From: an uncultured Pelagibacteraceae bacterium | GTDB taxonomy: Bacteria > Pseudomonadota > Alphaproteobacteria > Pelagibacterales > Pelagibacteraceae | Direction of reading: 5' to 3' | Assembly: GCA_902572155.1 (NCBI GenBank) | Contig: CACGET010000007.1 | Location: forward strand, 1 to 29,315 | DNA: 29,315 nt | Shown here: positions 1 to 8,701 of the stretch, in pieces | Layout: every line of letters begins with the position of its first letter | Numbering within the stretch: the first letter of the stretch is position 1 | The notes under the pieces: generated by a model | Told to the model about the DNA's origin: nothing | Database searches by the model: none | The model's input: the letters and a program-made list of their open reading frames with translations, nothing else | Made by a program: the position numbers and the translations under genes

Positions 1-491
1 ATTAAGCCCAAAGCTTCTGAATTTAGTGCTCCAAACTTTTTAGACAGGTCTATTTCTGCGTGTTCGTTTGATACTGAAACTCTTATAAATAATTCTAAAT
101 CTTTGGCATTATTTGTGCTTTCAATAATTTTAATAAGTTCATCTTTGGTATCTAACGAAAAAGTTTTTACCCCATATTCAAAGTAAGCTTCATGTATGCT
201 TTCTCTACTTTTTACAGTGTGCATATATGAGCACTTAGCAGTTTGACTAAATTTTCTTATAGTTTTAATCTCCTCCATCGAAGCGACATCAAATTGTTCT
301 ATTCCACTGTCCAAAATATTTTTGATTATCAATGGATGGGGGTTGGTTTTTACTGCGTATAATATTTTACCAGGAAAATTCTTTATAAAATACTCTACAG
401 CTGATTTAATCGAGTTTTTCCTGATACAATACACAGGTTTTTCAGGCTTCAATTGACTAATTAACTCTTCAACTGATTTAAATTTTTGCAT
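1..491 (-). CDS. Type III PLP-dependent decarboxylase (ornithine/diaminopimelate decarboxylase family), N-terminal part
   Basis: Reading the minus strand from ATG at 491 gives about 163 residues before the window edge; the C-terminal part is missing. The motif YAVKTNP (Lys48) is the PLP-binding lysine region of the alanine-racemase-fold decarboxylases. It is followed by FDVAS, a CSYMHTVKS stretch where ornithine decarboxylases have a strand of the barrel, YGVKTFSLDT, and LSKKFG. These fit eukaryotic-type ornithine decarboxylase better than LysA, so the likely reaction is ornithine to putrescine in polyamine synthesis. Substrate specificity cannot be settled because the specificity helix and the catalytic Cys region lie outside the window. 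A strong GGAGGC ribosome-binding site sits 7 bases before the ATG. The gene is divergent from the RegA-like regulator across about 148 bp. Confidence 0.85.
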   Translation of the reverse strand, partial: MQKFKSVEELISQLKPEKPVYCIRKNSIKSAVEYFIKNFPGKILYAVKTNPHPLIIKNILDSGIEQFDVASMEEIKTIRKFSQTAKCSYMHTVKSRESIHEAYFEYGVKTFSLDTKDELIKIIESTNNAKDLELFIRVSVSNEHAEIDLSKKFGALNSEALGL

Positions 492-498
492 TTAAAAT

Positions 499-504
499 GC
501 CTCC
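499..504 (-). promoter_or_regulatory. Shine-Dalgarno of the decarboxylase
   Basis: On the minus strand GGAGGC lies 7 nt upstream of the ATG at 491. It fixes the start codon in a genome where most genes show weak or no Shine-Dalgarno sequence. Confidence 0.7.
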
Positions 505-639
505 AAAAAAAAATTTAACAAAAAAAAGCTTTTTACTCTAAAAAACTTTAAAATTTCACCCCTAATATGCCCATAGATTGATAAAGTAAAGTAAATAATA
601 GCTATTGATTTATTATAATTTATAACCATATAAAAAATC

Positions 640-1203
640 ATGAAAGAACAATTAGTCCTAAAAAACATCAATGATTTCGACAATAAATCACTTTTAATAG
701 TTGATGACGATAATCCTTTTAGAGAGAGGTTGGCGAGGGCTATGCAGAAAAAAGGTTTTGAGGTTTTTCAAGCTGAGAGTGTACAAAAAGGAGTAGAGTC
801 TGTAAAAGCACAAAAACCAGGATTTGCAGTAGTTGATTTAAGACTTGGGGATGGGAATGGACTAGAAGTTGTTAAAGAAATTCAATCAACAAATAATGAT
901 AGCAGAATAATAATGCTAACAGGATATGGTAATATTCCAACAGCTGTTGCAGCAATTAAAGAGGGTGCAATTGATTATTTGGCTAAGCCAGCTGATGCAG
1001 AAGATGTTGAAAAAGCTTTATTAGCTGATCCTGAAAAAAAAGCAGCTCCACCAGAAAATCCAATGTCTGCAGACAGAGTAAAGTGGGAGCATATACATAG
1101 AGTATTTGAGCTATGTAACAGAAATGTCTCAGAAACCGCAAGAAGATTAAAAATGCATAGAAGAACTCTTCAAAGAATTCTCTCTAAAAGATCACCTAGA
1201 TAA
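640..1203 (+). CDS. regA: RegA/PrrA/ActR-type global redox response regulator
   Basis: 187 residues, the usual size for this family. The N-terminal receiver domain has the acidic cluster VDDD (22-24), the phospho-acceptor Asp66 in VVDLRLGDG, Thr94 in MLTGYG and Lys116 in YLAKPAD. After a proline-rich linker the C-terminal Fis-type helix-turn-helix (about residues 156-183, NVSETARRLKMHRRTLQRIL) is nearly the canonical RegA/PrrA/ActR sequence. In alphaproteobacteria this regulator works with the membrane sensor RegB/PrrB to control respiration, carbon and nitrogen genes in response to redox state. No sensor kinase is adjacent, so the partner must be elsewhere. The ATG at 640 has no clear Shine-Dalgarno. 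The last 8 bases overlap the convergent bioY stop. Confidence 0.93.
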   Translation: MKEQLVLKNINDFDNKSLLIVDDDNPFRERLARAMQKKGFEVFQAESVQKGVESVKAQKPGFAVVDLRLGDGNGLEVVKEIQSTNNDSRIIMLTGYGNIPTAVAAIKEGAIDYLAKPADAEDVEKALLADPEKKAAPPENPMSADRVKWEHIHRVFELCNRNVSETARRLKMHRRTLQRILSKRSPR

Positions 1204-1747
1204 ATTTTCTAATTTTTAAAATTTGCTTAACTAATAATGCCAAAATGGCTATTTTAAACATTTCAGCTAATAAAAAAGGTTCAGCTCCTAATTCAAAAAT
1301 AGGTTTATCCCATCCAATTAATGTCCCTAACCATAATAATCCCAAAATATATATAGTTGAAGTTGCCATTAATAGTTTACATAATATAACTAAAAAATTA
1401 TCCTCAAATTTAATCAAGGATGCCAAAAAACATGCAGTTAAAAATCCAATTAAATATCCCATAGTTGGACCAGTGAAATATAAAAGTCCAACACCTTTTT
1501 CTGGAGAATTTGAAAATACTGGTAAACCCACAATTCCTTCTAATAAATATAATCCAATTGTAGCCATTCCAGTTTTATACCCAAAGCTAATTCCTAAAAA
1601 TAACACTACGAAGGTTTGCATAGTCATTGGCACGGGGTAAAAAGGAATTTTTATTTTTGCAGAAATAGTCAAAGCTATTGAGCCAATTATTATAGCTAAC
1701 AAAAATTTAATTATTTTAAGTTGTGTAAGATTTTTTGTTAATTCCAT
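1196..1747 (-). CDS. bioY: BioY-family biotin transporter, substrate-binding membrane (S) component
   Basis: About 183 residues with roughly six hydrophobic segments. Family hallmarks near the N-terminus are IKIPFYPVPMTMQTFVVLF and GYKTGMATIGLYLLEG; then GLPVFS and a GPTMGYLIGF segment follow. BioY binds biotin in the inner membrane. In ECF systems it pairs with the EcfA/EcfT energizing module, but some BioY proteins are reported to work alone. No ecf genes are next to it here. I prefer the ATG at 1747; an in-frame TTG one codon earlier (1750) would add one residue. The 3' end overlaps the convergent response-regulator gene by 8 bp. The gene is divergent from polA across about 95 bp. Confidence 0.9.
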   Translation of the reverse strand: MELTKNLTQLKIIKFLLAIIIGSIALTISAKIKIPFYPVPMTMQTFVVLFLGISFGYKTGMATIGLYLLEGIVGLPVFSNSPEKGVGLLYFTGPTMGYLIGFLTACFLASLIKFEDNFLVILCKLLMATSTIYILGLLWLGTLIGWDKPIFELGAEPFLLAEMFKIAILALLVKQILKIRKFI

Positions 1748-1845
1748 CAAACAAATAATACTCTTAATTGTTAATATAATCTAGTGATTAGTAGATTAAA
1801 TTAAAGTTTAGACTATATTATGATTATAACATTTAATAAAATTTA

Positions 1846-4620
1846 ATGAATAAAATTCAAAAAACTGATCATTTTTATCTTGTTGATGGTTCTGGATATA
1901 TATTTAGAGCTTATTACGCATTACCTCCATTAACTAGAAAAAGTGACGGACTGCCTACAGGTGCTGTTAGTGGTTTCTGCAGTATGCTTTTTAAACTTTT
2001 AGAAGACTCAAAATCCAATCAAAATTTACAGAAACCAACTCATTTTGCAGTTATTTTCGACTCTGCTAGAAAAACATTTAGAAATGAAATTTATAGTGAA
2101 TATAAAGCGAATAGATCTGAGGCACCTGATGACCTGGCACCGCAATTTGAGTATATCAGAAAATCAGTTTTGGCATTCAATTTACCTTCTGTAGATTTAC
2201 CCAATTATGAAGCAGATGATTTGATTGCAACATATGTTGATCAAATACTCAAAAAAGGTGCAAAAGTTACAATTGTTTCATCTGATAAAGATTTAATGCA
2301 ATTATATCAAAAAAATGTTCGTATTTTTGATCCGATGAAAAATAAATTTATAACTGAAGAAGATGTTTTTAAAAAATTTGGAGTAGACGCTTCAAAGGTA
2401 ATAGATGTTCAGTCTTTAGCAGGTGATAGTAGCGACAATGTACCAGGAGTTCCTGGAATAGGAGTAAAAACCGCTGCTGAGCTGATTAATAAATATGGTA
2501 CTTTAGAAAAATTATTGAAATCTGCTAATGAAATCAAACAAAACAAAAGAAGAGAAACTCTCCTAGAGAATAAAGATAAAGCATTAATTAGTAAAAAGCT
2601 CGTAACTTTAGATAATAACTCTCCAATAAAGAGACAGCTAAATGAGTTTAAGTTAAAAATTATAGATAAAGATAAATTATATAAATTTCTAAGAGAGATG
2701 GAGTTTAATAGGTTATTAAGCTCTGCTATTTCTACATATGGACAGCCAGATTTAATAAGCTCTGTTTCAGAAATTAAAAATATAGAAAAGCAAAGTCCAA
2801 TTAATAATAATAATTATCATTTAATTTCTAAGCCAGATGAAATTGATCAGTGGGTTGAAGAGGCTGAAGAATTAGGGGAGGTAGCTGTTGATACTGAAAC
2901 AAATTCTTTAGATCCTCATCAAGCAGAGTTGGTAGGTATCTCGCTATCTTCAAAGATAGGAAAAGCTTGCTATATTCCAATAGGTCATAACTCATCAAAA
3001 TGTATTGCAAAAGACATTGTTATTAAAAGATTAAAAAAATTATTAGAAGATCCGAGTGTAAAAAAAATTGGTCAAAATATAAAATTTGATTTTATTGTTT
3101 TGTTTAAAAACGGCATAACAATGTCTGCCATGGAAGACACAATGTTGATGTCGTATGTTTTAGATGCAGGAAAAAATAGACATAACATGGATACGATATC
3201 TGAATTACATCTAGGACACAAAACAATTACATTCAAAGAAATTGTGGGAACTGGAAAAAAAGAAATTAATTTTAGTGAAGTAGAAGTCGATAAAGCTAAA
3301 GATTATGCTGCTGAGGATGCTGATGTAACTTTAAGACTGTATAGGAAATTTCTTAAAAACTTAAAATCTGAAAAATTGATTAATATTTATGAAATGTTTG
3401 AAAAACCATTAATTAAAATTCTTGCATTTATGGAAATAGAAGGCGTAGAAATTGATAGTAAGTTTTTAAAGTCCCTCTCTCAAAAATTTGAAAAAAATAT
3501 CCAAAAATTAGAAAAGGAAATATTTAAAGTTTCAAAAAAAGAATTTAATATAGGTTCTCCTAAACAACTGGGTGAAATTATTTACAATGATCTTAAAATT
3601 GCAGGTTTAAAGAAAACTAAAAAAGGTGGATTTGCAACAAGTGCGTCTGTTTTAGAAGATTTAGCATTCAAAGGTAATAAATTTCCTTCATTAATTTTGG
3701 ACTGGAGACAGTTATCAAAATTAAAAAATACATACTCAGACGCCTTACCCGAGCATGTGAACCCAAAAACTAAAAGAGTTCATACTTCTTTCCTATTAGC
3801 TGCTACAACGACTGGAAGACTAGCTTCAAGTGACCCTAATCTTCAAAATATTCCAATTAAATCTGAAGATGGTAAAGATATTAGAAAAGCATTTAAGGCC
3901 AAAAAAGATCATTTATTAATTTCTGCAGATTACAACCAAATTGAAATGAGAATTCTTGCTGATTTAGCCGATGTGGCAGAGTTAAAAAAAGCATTTAAAA
4001 ATAATGAGGATATTCATTCATTAACTGCTAGCCAAATATTTAATATTGATATTAAAAAAGTAAATCAAGACCATAGAAGAAAAGCTAAAGCTATCAATTT
4101 TGGAATAATTTATGGAATTTCTCAATACGGTTTAGCAAAGCAAATTAATGTGTCAAATTATGAAGCTGAAGAATTTTTAAATTCATACTTTAGAAAATTT
4201 CCAGAAATAAAAATCTATATGGATGATACAATTAAATTTTGTAGAAAAAGTGGTTATGTAAATAATATTTTTGGAAGAAGATCGCACTTTAATGGAATAA
4301 ATGATAAAAATTTTAATGTAAGGAATTTTCAGGAACGTGCTGCTATTAATGCGCCAATACAAGGATCTGCATCAGAATTAATGAGGCTAGCAATGATAAG
4401 ATTGGATGAGAAATTAAAAGAACAAAAAAATTTAAAAACTAAAATGTTATTACAAATTCATGATGAATTAATATTCGAGGTTCCCAAAAATAGTGAAAAG
4501 AATATAATCAAAATAATAAAAGAAGAAATGACCAGTGTGGCTAAAAGTGATCAGCATTCTTTTACCATACCTTTGACAGTAGATGTAAATATTGGAGATA
4601 ATTGGGGCATGTTACATTAA
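1846..4620 (+). CDS. polA: DNA polymerase I
   Basis: 924 residues, matching full-length three-domain Pol I (E. coli 928). Residues 1-290 are the 5' nuclease, with acidic metal sites in VDGSGYIFRAYYAL, YEADDLIATY and GDSSDNVPGVPGIG. Residues about 320-500 are an apparently active 3'-5' exonuclease, with DTETNSLD (Exo I), GQNIKFDF (Exo II) and YAAEDADVTLRLY (Exo III). The rest is the family A polymerase, with LQNIPIK, motif A DYNQIEMRILA, motif B RRKAKAINFGIIYG and motif C QIHDELIFEV. It acts in Okazaki fragment maturation and repair. The gene starts at an ATG without an obvious Shine-Dalgarno and is separated by 50 bp from chvI. I see no frameshift or missing catalytic residue. Confidence 0.98.
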   Translation: MNKIQKTDHFYLVDGSGYIFRAYYALPPLTRKSDGLPTGAVSGFCSMLFKLLEDSKSNQNLQKPTHFAVIFDSARKTFRNEIYSEYKANRSEAPDDLAPQFEYIRKSVLAFNLPSVDLPNYEADDLIATYVDQILKKGAKVTIVSSDKDLMQLYQKNVRIFDPMKNKFITEEDVFKKFGVDASKVIDVQSLAGDSSDNVPGVPGIGVKTAAELINKYGTLEKLLKSANEIKQNKRRETLLENKDKALISKKLVTLDNNSPIKRQLNEFKLKIIDKDKLYKFLREMEFNRLLSSAISTYGQPDLISSVSEIKNIEKQSPINNNNYHLISKPDEIDQWVEEAEELGEVAVDTETNSLDPHQAELVGISLSSKIGKACYIPIGHNSSKCIAKDIVIKRLKKLLEDPSVKKIGQNIKFDFIVLFKNGITMSAMEDTMLMSYVLDAGKNRHNMDTISELHLGHKTITFKEIVGTGKKEINFSEVEVDKAKDYAAEDADVTLRLYRKFLKNLKSEKLINIYEMFEKPLIKILAFMEIEGVEIDSKFLKSLSQKFEKNIQKLEKEIFKVSKKEFNIGSPKQLGEIIYNDLKIAGLKKTKKGGFATSASVLEDLAFKGNKFPSLILDWRQLSKLKNTYSDALPEHVNPKTKRVHTSFLLAATTTGRLASSDPNLQNIPIKSEDGKDIRKAFKAKKDHLLISADYNQIEMRILADLADVAELKKAFKNNEDIHSLTASQIFNIDIKKVNQDHRRKAKAINFGIIYGISQYGLAKQINVSNYEAEEFLNSYFRKFPEIKIYMDDTIKFCRKSGYVNNIFGRRSHFNGINDKNFNVRNFQERAAINAPIQGSASELMRLAMIRLDEKLKEQKNLKTKMLLQIHDELIFEVPKNSEKNIIKIIKEEMTSVAKSDQHSFTIPLTVDVNIGDNWGMLH

Positions 4621-4670
4621 TAAAATAAGATTGCCCAATTTAGAACAATTTAGTATTTTTAAGGTAGAGA

Positions 4671-5378
4671 ATGCATAAAGAAACTATAGCATTAATTGAT
4701 GATGACAGAAATATTCTAACAAGTTTGAGTATTGCTTTAGAGAAAGAGGGATTTAAAGTTCAAACTTATATAGATGGAGAAAGTGCTTTAATTGGTCTTA
4801 CCAGAACACCACCTGATTTGGCTGTAATTGACATTAAGATGCCTAAAATGGATGGTGAAGAATTACTTAAAAAATTAAGAAAAAAAACCTCAATGCCAGT
4901 GATATTTTTAACTTCAAAAGACGATGAAATTGATGAGTTATTAGGTCTTAAATTAGGCGCAGATGATTTTGTAAAAAAATCTGGAGGTTTTTCAATTAAG
5001 GTATTAATTGAGAGAATTAGACTACAATTACGAAAAAAAGACTCAAATAATCTTGTAGAGGAAAATAAAAGTCTAATTTCTCATGGAAAATTGAAGTTGG
5101 ACCCATCTCAACTTGAGTGTGAGTGGAATGGAGTACAATTACCAGATAAGTTGACCACCACAGAGTTTCTCATTGTCAAAGAGCTGGCAAAAAGACCTGG
5201 TATTATTAAAGAGAGAGCTCAATTAATGGATATAGCTTATCGAGAAGATACAGATATTGAAGATCGAACTATTGATAGCCATGTTAAAAGAATTAGAAAA
5301 AAATTTAAAAAAGTTGACCCTGATTTTTCAGCTATTGAAACTAGGTATGGCAGTGGATATAGATGGAATGTTAGCTGA
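4671..5378 (+). CDS. chvI: ChvI-type OmpR-family response regulator
   Basis: 235 residues: a receiver domain (1-125) with DDD at 10-12 and phospho-acceptor Asp54 in VIDIKMPKMDG, then an OmpR/PhoB winged helix (about 135-235) ending with DSHVKRIRKKF and RYGSGYRW. It pairs with the ChvG kinase encoded immediately downstream; the stop codon and the next ATG share one base (TGATG), implying translational coupling. In rhizobia ChvI-ChvG (ExoS) controls envelope, acid and exopolysaccharide responses. Here the regulon is unknown. Oddity: after DDFVKK the nearly invariant Lys-Pro-Phe is replaced by K-S-G-G-F, losing the cis-proline and adding residues. An aaggtagag stretch precedes the ATG. Confidence 0.92.
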   Translation: MHKETIALIDDDRNILTSLSIALEKEGFKVQTYIDGESALIGLTRTPPDLAVIDIKMPKMDGEELLKKLRKKTSMPVIFLTSKDDEIDELLGLKLGADDFVKKSGGFSIKVLIERIRLQLRKKDSNNLVEENKSLISHGKLKLDPSQLECEWNGVQLPDKLTTTEFLIVKELAKRPGIIKERAQLMDIAYREDTDIEDRTIDSHVKRIRKKFKKVDPDFSAIETRYGSGYRWNVS

Positions 5379-6919
5379 TGTTTAGTCAATACTTAAAAAG
5401 TTTATCTATACTAAAAAAATTTTTATTTATTAATTTTATAATTTTTACAATCATTGGCTTATTTACGATTATATATTTGAATAATGTTCAGCCAAACCTA
5501 ATTAAAAAGAAATCAGCAAATCATAAAATAGTTATTTATAATACAATTGATAATATTTTAAGATTAGATGTGACATTTAATAACAATGACATCAGAAAAT
5601 TTTTATTTTCAACAAGATTTATATTTCAAAATTTAGACAGGGTAATTTTTTTTAATAATAATTTAAATCTAATAGGAGATACTGATACACTAGATCTTGA
5701 TCCTAGATCTTTTTCTACAAGATTAAGTGAAGTTGAATTTGAAAGTTTAAATGAAAAAGAAAAAAATCAAAGTTCTATAATCGAAAATACAAGTATTGAT
5801 AAAAAAAAACTTACAACTTTTAAAGACATTTTATATAATTATTCAAATTCTGAAGAATACGGGAATCCATATACATTTACTCAAGAAGATTTTAATCAAT
5901 TTAAATTAACAACTATTAAAAATGTAATTAAGAATGATGAGAATGTTGGTTATATAGCAATCACAGAAAATGCAAATGATATAAAAGCAGCAATTGATGA
6001 AAGAAAGGCTTTTGTTATTAGGACTGCTGTTGCTGTGGGATTTGTAATTTTAATTTTTTCTTTTGTTTTAAGTAGATATTTTATTAAACCTATACAAAAC
6101 TTAGTAAGTTACACAAAAATAATTAAGGAAAAAAGCCAACTCCAAACTAGTATTGAAAATTTAAAAAATCGAAATGATGAACTAGGACTTTTATCTAATT
6201 CCTTAGATGATATGACTAATGAATTACAAAAAAGAGTCACGCATGCTGAGAATTTTTCTACTGATCTTGTTCACGAAATAAGAAATCCATTAGCATCATT
6301 AAAAAGTGCATCTGAAATTTTACAAGACATAAACAACCCAGAAGAAAGATCTAAATTATTAAATATACTAAGTCATGATGTTCAAAGAATAGAAAGGTTA
6401 ATTACTGATTATTCACAAATGTTAAAAGATGAAGTTGCTCTGAGTAAAGAGAAAATGAAAAAAATAGATATAGGTCCAATAATTCAATCTGTTGTTGAAG
6501 ATTACAACAGCATCAATAATTTAAAAAAAGATATAAAAATTAGTTTTAAAAACGATGGTAAAAATTACTACTTTATAAAAGGAATTGAGAATAGAATTGA
6601 ACAAATAATTGCAAATTTATTGGATAATTCAATATCTTTTAGTGAAAATGGTACGCATATTTTAGTGAATGTTTCGATCAATCTTAAAAAAGAAATTACA
6701 ATAAAAATCATAGATGAGGGCCAAGGATTTAAGGAAAAAGATACTAATAAAATTTTTAAAAGATTTTATAGTAATAGACCCGATAAATTTGGTGAACATT
6801 CAGGCCTGGGACTAAACATTGTAAAAAATTTAGTTGACATCCACGAGGGTAAAATTTTAGCCTCTAACAGAGAAAACAATGTTGGAGCTGAAATTGAAAT
6901 TAATTTTCCAAGGGCCTAA
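5378..6919 (+). CDS. chvG: ChvG/ExoS-type membrane sensor histidine kinase
   Basis: 513 residues. The first membrane segment is at about 14-35, followed by a periplasmic sensor region of about 175 residues, a second membrane segment at about 212-232, a HAMP linker, a HisKA domain with His299 in LVHEIRNPLASLKSA, and an HATPase with N-box NLLDNSISF, G1 DEGQGF, F-box IFKRFYS and G2 GLGLNIV. This is the expected ChvG architecture and size. It autophosphorylates and transfers phosphate to ChvI, to which it is coupled by a one-base overlap. The periplasmic region is rich in Asn/Lys and gives no recognisable ligand domain. The next gene downstream is ahcY, 45 bp away, rather than hprK as in many relatives. 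Confidence 0.93.
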   Translation: MFSQYLKSLSILKKFLFINFIIFTIIGLFTIIYLNNVQPNLIKKKSANHKIVIYNTIDNILRLDVTFNNNDIRKFLFSTRFIFQNLDRVIFFNNNLNLIGDTDTLDLDPRSFSTRLSEVEFESLNEKEKNQSSIIENTSIDKKKLTTFKDILYNYSNSEEYGNPYTFTQEDFNQFKLTTIKNVIKNDENVGYIAITENANDIKAAIDERKAFVIRTAVAVGFVILIFSFVLSRYFIKPIQNLVSYTKIIKEKSQLQTSIENLKNRNDELGLLSNSLDDMTNELQKRVTHAENFSTDLVHEIRNPLASLKSASEILQDINNPEERSKLLNILSHDVQRIERLITDYSQMLKDEVALSKEKMKKIDIGPIIQSVVEDYNSINNLKKDIKISFKNDGKNYYFIKGIENRIEQIIANLLDNSISFSENGTHILVNVSINLKKEITIKIIDEGQGFKEKDTNKIFKRFYSNRPDKFGEHSGLGLNIVKNLVDIHEGKILASNRENNVGAEIEINFPRA

Positions 6920-6964
6920 TCTTACTGTTGACTAATTTTAGTTTGTTGTTACAAAGGCTAACTT

Positions 6965-8251
6965 ATGGAAGATTATAAAGTCAAAAATATTGAAGAAGCC
7001 GAATTTGGAAGAAAAGAAATTTCATTAGCAGAAACAGAAATGCCTGGATTAATGGCTGTAAGAGCTGAATATAAAGGTAAGAATCCTTTAAAAGGTGCGA
7101 GAATACTAGGTTGCCTGCATATGACAATTCAAACAGCAGTTTTAATCGAAACTCTTGTAGACCTTGGTGCAGAAGTTAGATGGTCGTCATGTAATATATT
7201 TTCAACTCAAGATCATGCAGCTGCAGCAATCGCAAAAGCTGGAATACCTGTGTTTGCATGGAAAGGTGAAACAGAGGAAGAATATTGGTGGTGCGTCAAA
7301 CAAACCATTGAGGGAAAGAAAGATTGGAAACCTAATATGATTTTGGACGATGGTGGAGATTTAACTGCTTTAATGCATAAAGATTATAAGGATTTATTGA
7401 AAGATATAAAAGGTTTAAGTGAGGAAACTACTACAGGAGTTTTAGCTCTTAAAAAAATGGAAGAGCAAGGAAATTTATTAGTTCCTGCAATAAATGTAAA
7501 TGACTCTGTAACCAAATCAAAATTTGATAATTTATATGGTTGTAGAGAAAGCTTAGTTGATGGAATTAAAAGAGCTACAGATGTTATGATGTCAGGAAAA
7601 GTAGCAATAGTTGCAGGTTTTGGTGATGTAGGAAAAGGTAGTGCTGCCTCGTTAAGACAAAGTGGTGCAAGGGTTTTGGTAACAGAGACAGACCCCATAT
7701 GTGCACTACAAGCAGCCATGGAAGGTTATGAAGTAGTTTTAATGGATGAGATGATAGGTCAAGCTGATATCGTTGTTACAGCGACTGGAAACAAAGATGT
7801 TGTAACTGCAGATCATATGAGAGCTATGAAAGATAGATCTATTCTATGTAATATTGGACATTTTGATAATGAAATTCAGGTTGAGGCATTAAAAAATTAT
7901 AAATGGGATGAAGTAAAACCACAAGTACATGAAATTACATTTCCAGACGAAAAAAGATTAATTCTATTAGCAGAAGGAAGATTGGTAAATTTAGGATGTG
8001 GAACAGGTCACCCAAGTTTTGTTATGAGTGCATCTTTTACTAATCAAGTAATTGCTCAGATTGAGTTATGGAATAATTCAGATAATTACGAAAATAAAGT
8101 CTATGTATTACCTAAACATTTAGATGAAAAAGTAGCAAGATTACACTTGGATAAAGTTGGAGCTAAATTAACTCCGCTATCTAAGGATCAAGCTGATTAT
8201 ATAAGTGTTACACCAGAGGGACCGTATAAACCTCATGCATATCGCTATTAA
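6965..8251 (+). CDS. ahcY: S-adenosyl-L-homocysteine hydrolase (adenosylhomocysteinase)
   Basis: 428 residues. It cleaves S-adenosylhomocysteine reversibly to adenosine and homocysteine, removing the inhibitor of methyltransferases. Visible motifs: substrate residues in HMTIQTAVLIETL, DDGGDLT, EETTTGV and VNDSVTKSKFDNLYG; the NAD-binding Rossmann motif GFGDVGKGSA; the HFDNEI loop; GHPSFVMSASFTNQ; and the C-terminal KPHAYRY that reaches the NAD site of the neighbouring subunit. The length is nearer the short form of the family; many proteobacterial enzymes are about 460-470 residues because of an extra insertion of about 40 residues. The 45-bp leader contains only a weak ACTA/TAGT hairpin and I do not recognise a riboswitch. 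The 3' end overlaps tsaE by 17 bp. Confidence 0.98.
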   Translation: MEDYKVKNIEEAEFGRKEISLAETEMPGLMAVRAEYKGKNPLKGARILGCLHMTIQTAVLIETLVDLGAEVRWSSCNIFSTQDHAAAAIAKAGIPVFAWKGETEEEYWWCVKQTIEGKKDWKPNMILDDGGDLTALMHKDYKDLLKDIKGLSEETTTGVLALKKMEEQGNLLVPAINVNDSVTKSKFDNLYGCRESLVDGIKRATDVMMSGKVAIVAGFGDVGKGSAASLRQSGARVLVTETDPICALQAAMEGYEVVLMDEMIGQADIVVTATGNKDVVTADHMRAMKDRSILCNIGHFDNEIQVEALKNYKWDEVKPQVHEITFPDEKRLILLAEGRLVNLGCGTGHPSFVMSASFTNQVIAQIELWNNSDNYENKVYVLPKHLDEKVARLHLDKVGAKLTPLSKDQADYISVTPEGPYKPHAYRY

Positions 8252-8690
8252 CGGTAGCAAAATAGATATTACATCTCCTGAGTCTACTAAAAAATTAGCA
8301 GAAAATTTTACAAAATATTTGGATATAGGAAGTGTAGCTTTTTTTTATGGAGAGGTAGGAGTTGGAAAAACTACCTTTATAAAATATTTTATAAATGCTT
8401 ACCAAAAAAATAACAAACTTCAAACTACACAAGTAACAAGTCCAACATTTAATCTGCTAAATGAATATAAGGTAGGGGATTTAGTTTTAAAGCATTATGA
8501 TTTATATAGATTAAAAAATAAATCAGAAATTAACAATTTAGATTTATTTGAAGATACAAAAGACACGATTTCATTAATAGAATGGCCAGAATTAGTTGAC
8601 AGTAATAAATCATTTAAAACTGTAAATTTGTTTTTTTCTTATGAAAATGATTTTAATAATAGATATGTTAGAATTACAGGTTTAACTTAA
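8235..8690 (+). CDS. tsaE: tRNA threonylcarbamoyladenosine biosynthesis ATPase TsaE
   Basis: 151 residues from the ATG at 8235. A GTG at 8205 would add ten residues that resemble nothing in the family and has no Shine-Dalgarno, so I reject it; AGAGGG lies 14 nt upstream of the chosen ATG. Walker A is YGEVGVGKTTF (residues 38-48), followed by the TsaE signatures VTSPTFNLLNEY and LKHYDLYRL, and IEWPE near the C-terminus. TsaE works with TsaB/TsaD in making t6A37 on ANN-decoding tRNAs. It is the first gene of a tight tsaE-amgK-murU run (11 bp to the next gene), an arrangement common in alphaproteobacteria. Confidence 0.95.
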   Translation: MHIAINGSKIDITSPESTKKLAENFTKYLDIGSVAFFYGEVGVGKTTFIKYFINAYQKNNKLQTTQVTSPTFNLLNEYKVGDLVLKHYDLYRLKNKSEINNLDLFEDTKDTISLIEWPELVDSNKSFKTVNLFFSYENDFNNRYVRITGLT

Positions 8691-8701
8691 AAATATTTTT
8701 T

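Noticed and set aside
578..619. Sigma-70 promoter for the RegA-like gene
   Set aside because: TATAAT at 614-619 is present, but no -35-like hexamer lies at 16-18 nt; TTGATA is 30 nt and TTGATT 3 nt away.
1245..1640. Plus-strand open frame opposite bioY
   Set aside because: It is the antisense shadow of bioY with no recognisable domain. Similar shadows opposite ahcY (7384-7719), the RND/adaptor genes (15079-15555) and the permease were also discarded.
1778..1829. Candidate BioR operator between bioY and polA
   Set aside because: TTATGATTATAA (1818-1829) has a 4-base centre instead of the 2-base centre of the BioR palindrome, and in such AT-rich DNA it is as likely a -10 element. The nearby AATCTA/TAGATT repeat is too short to assign.
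6920..6964. Possible SAM or SAH riboswitch in the ahcY leader
   Set aside because: The gap is only 45 bp. It has just a 4-bp ACTA/TAGT hairpin, and I could not recognise the conserved core of any SAM/SAH riboswitch class.
8205..8234. Earlier GTG start for tsaE
   Set aside because: The extra ten residues lack family similarity and the GTG has no ribosome-binding site; the ATG at 8235 fits better.
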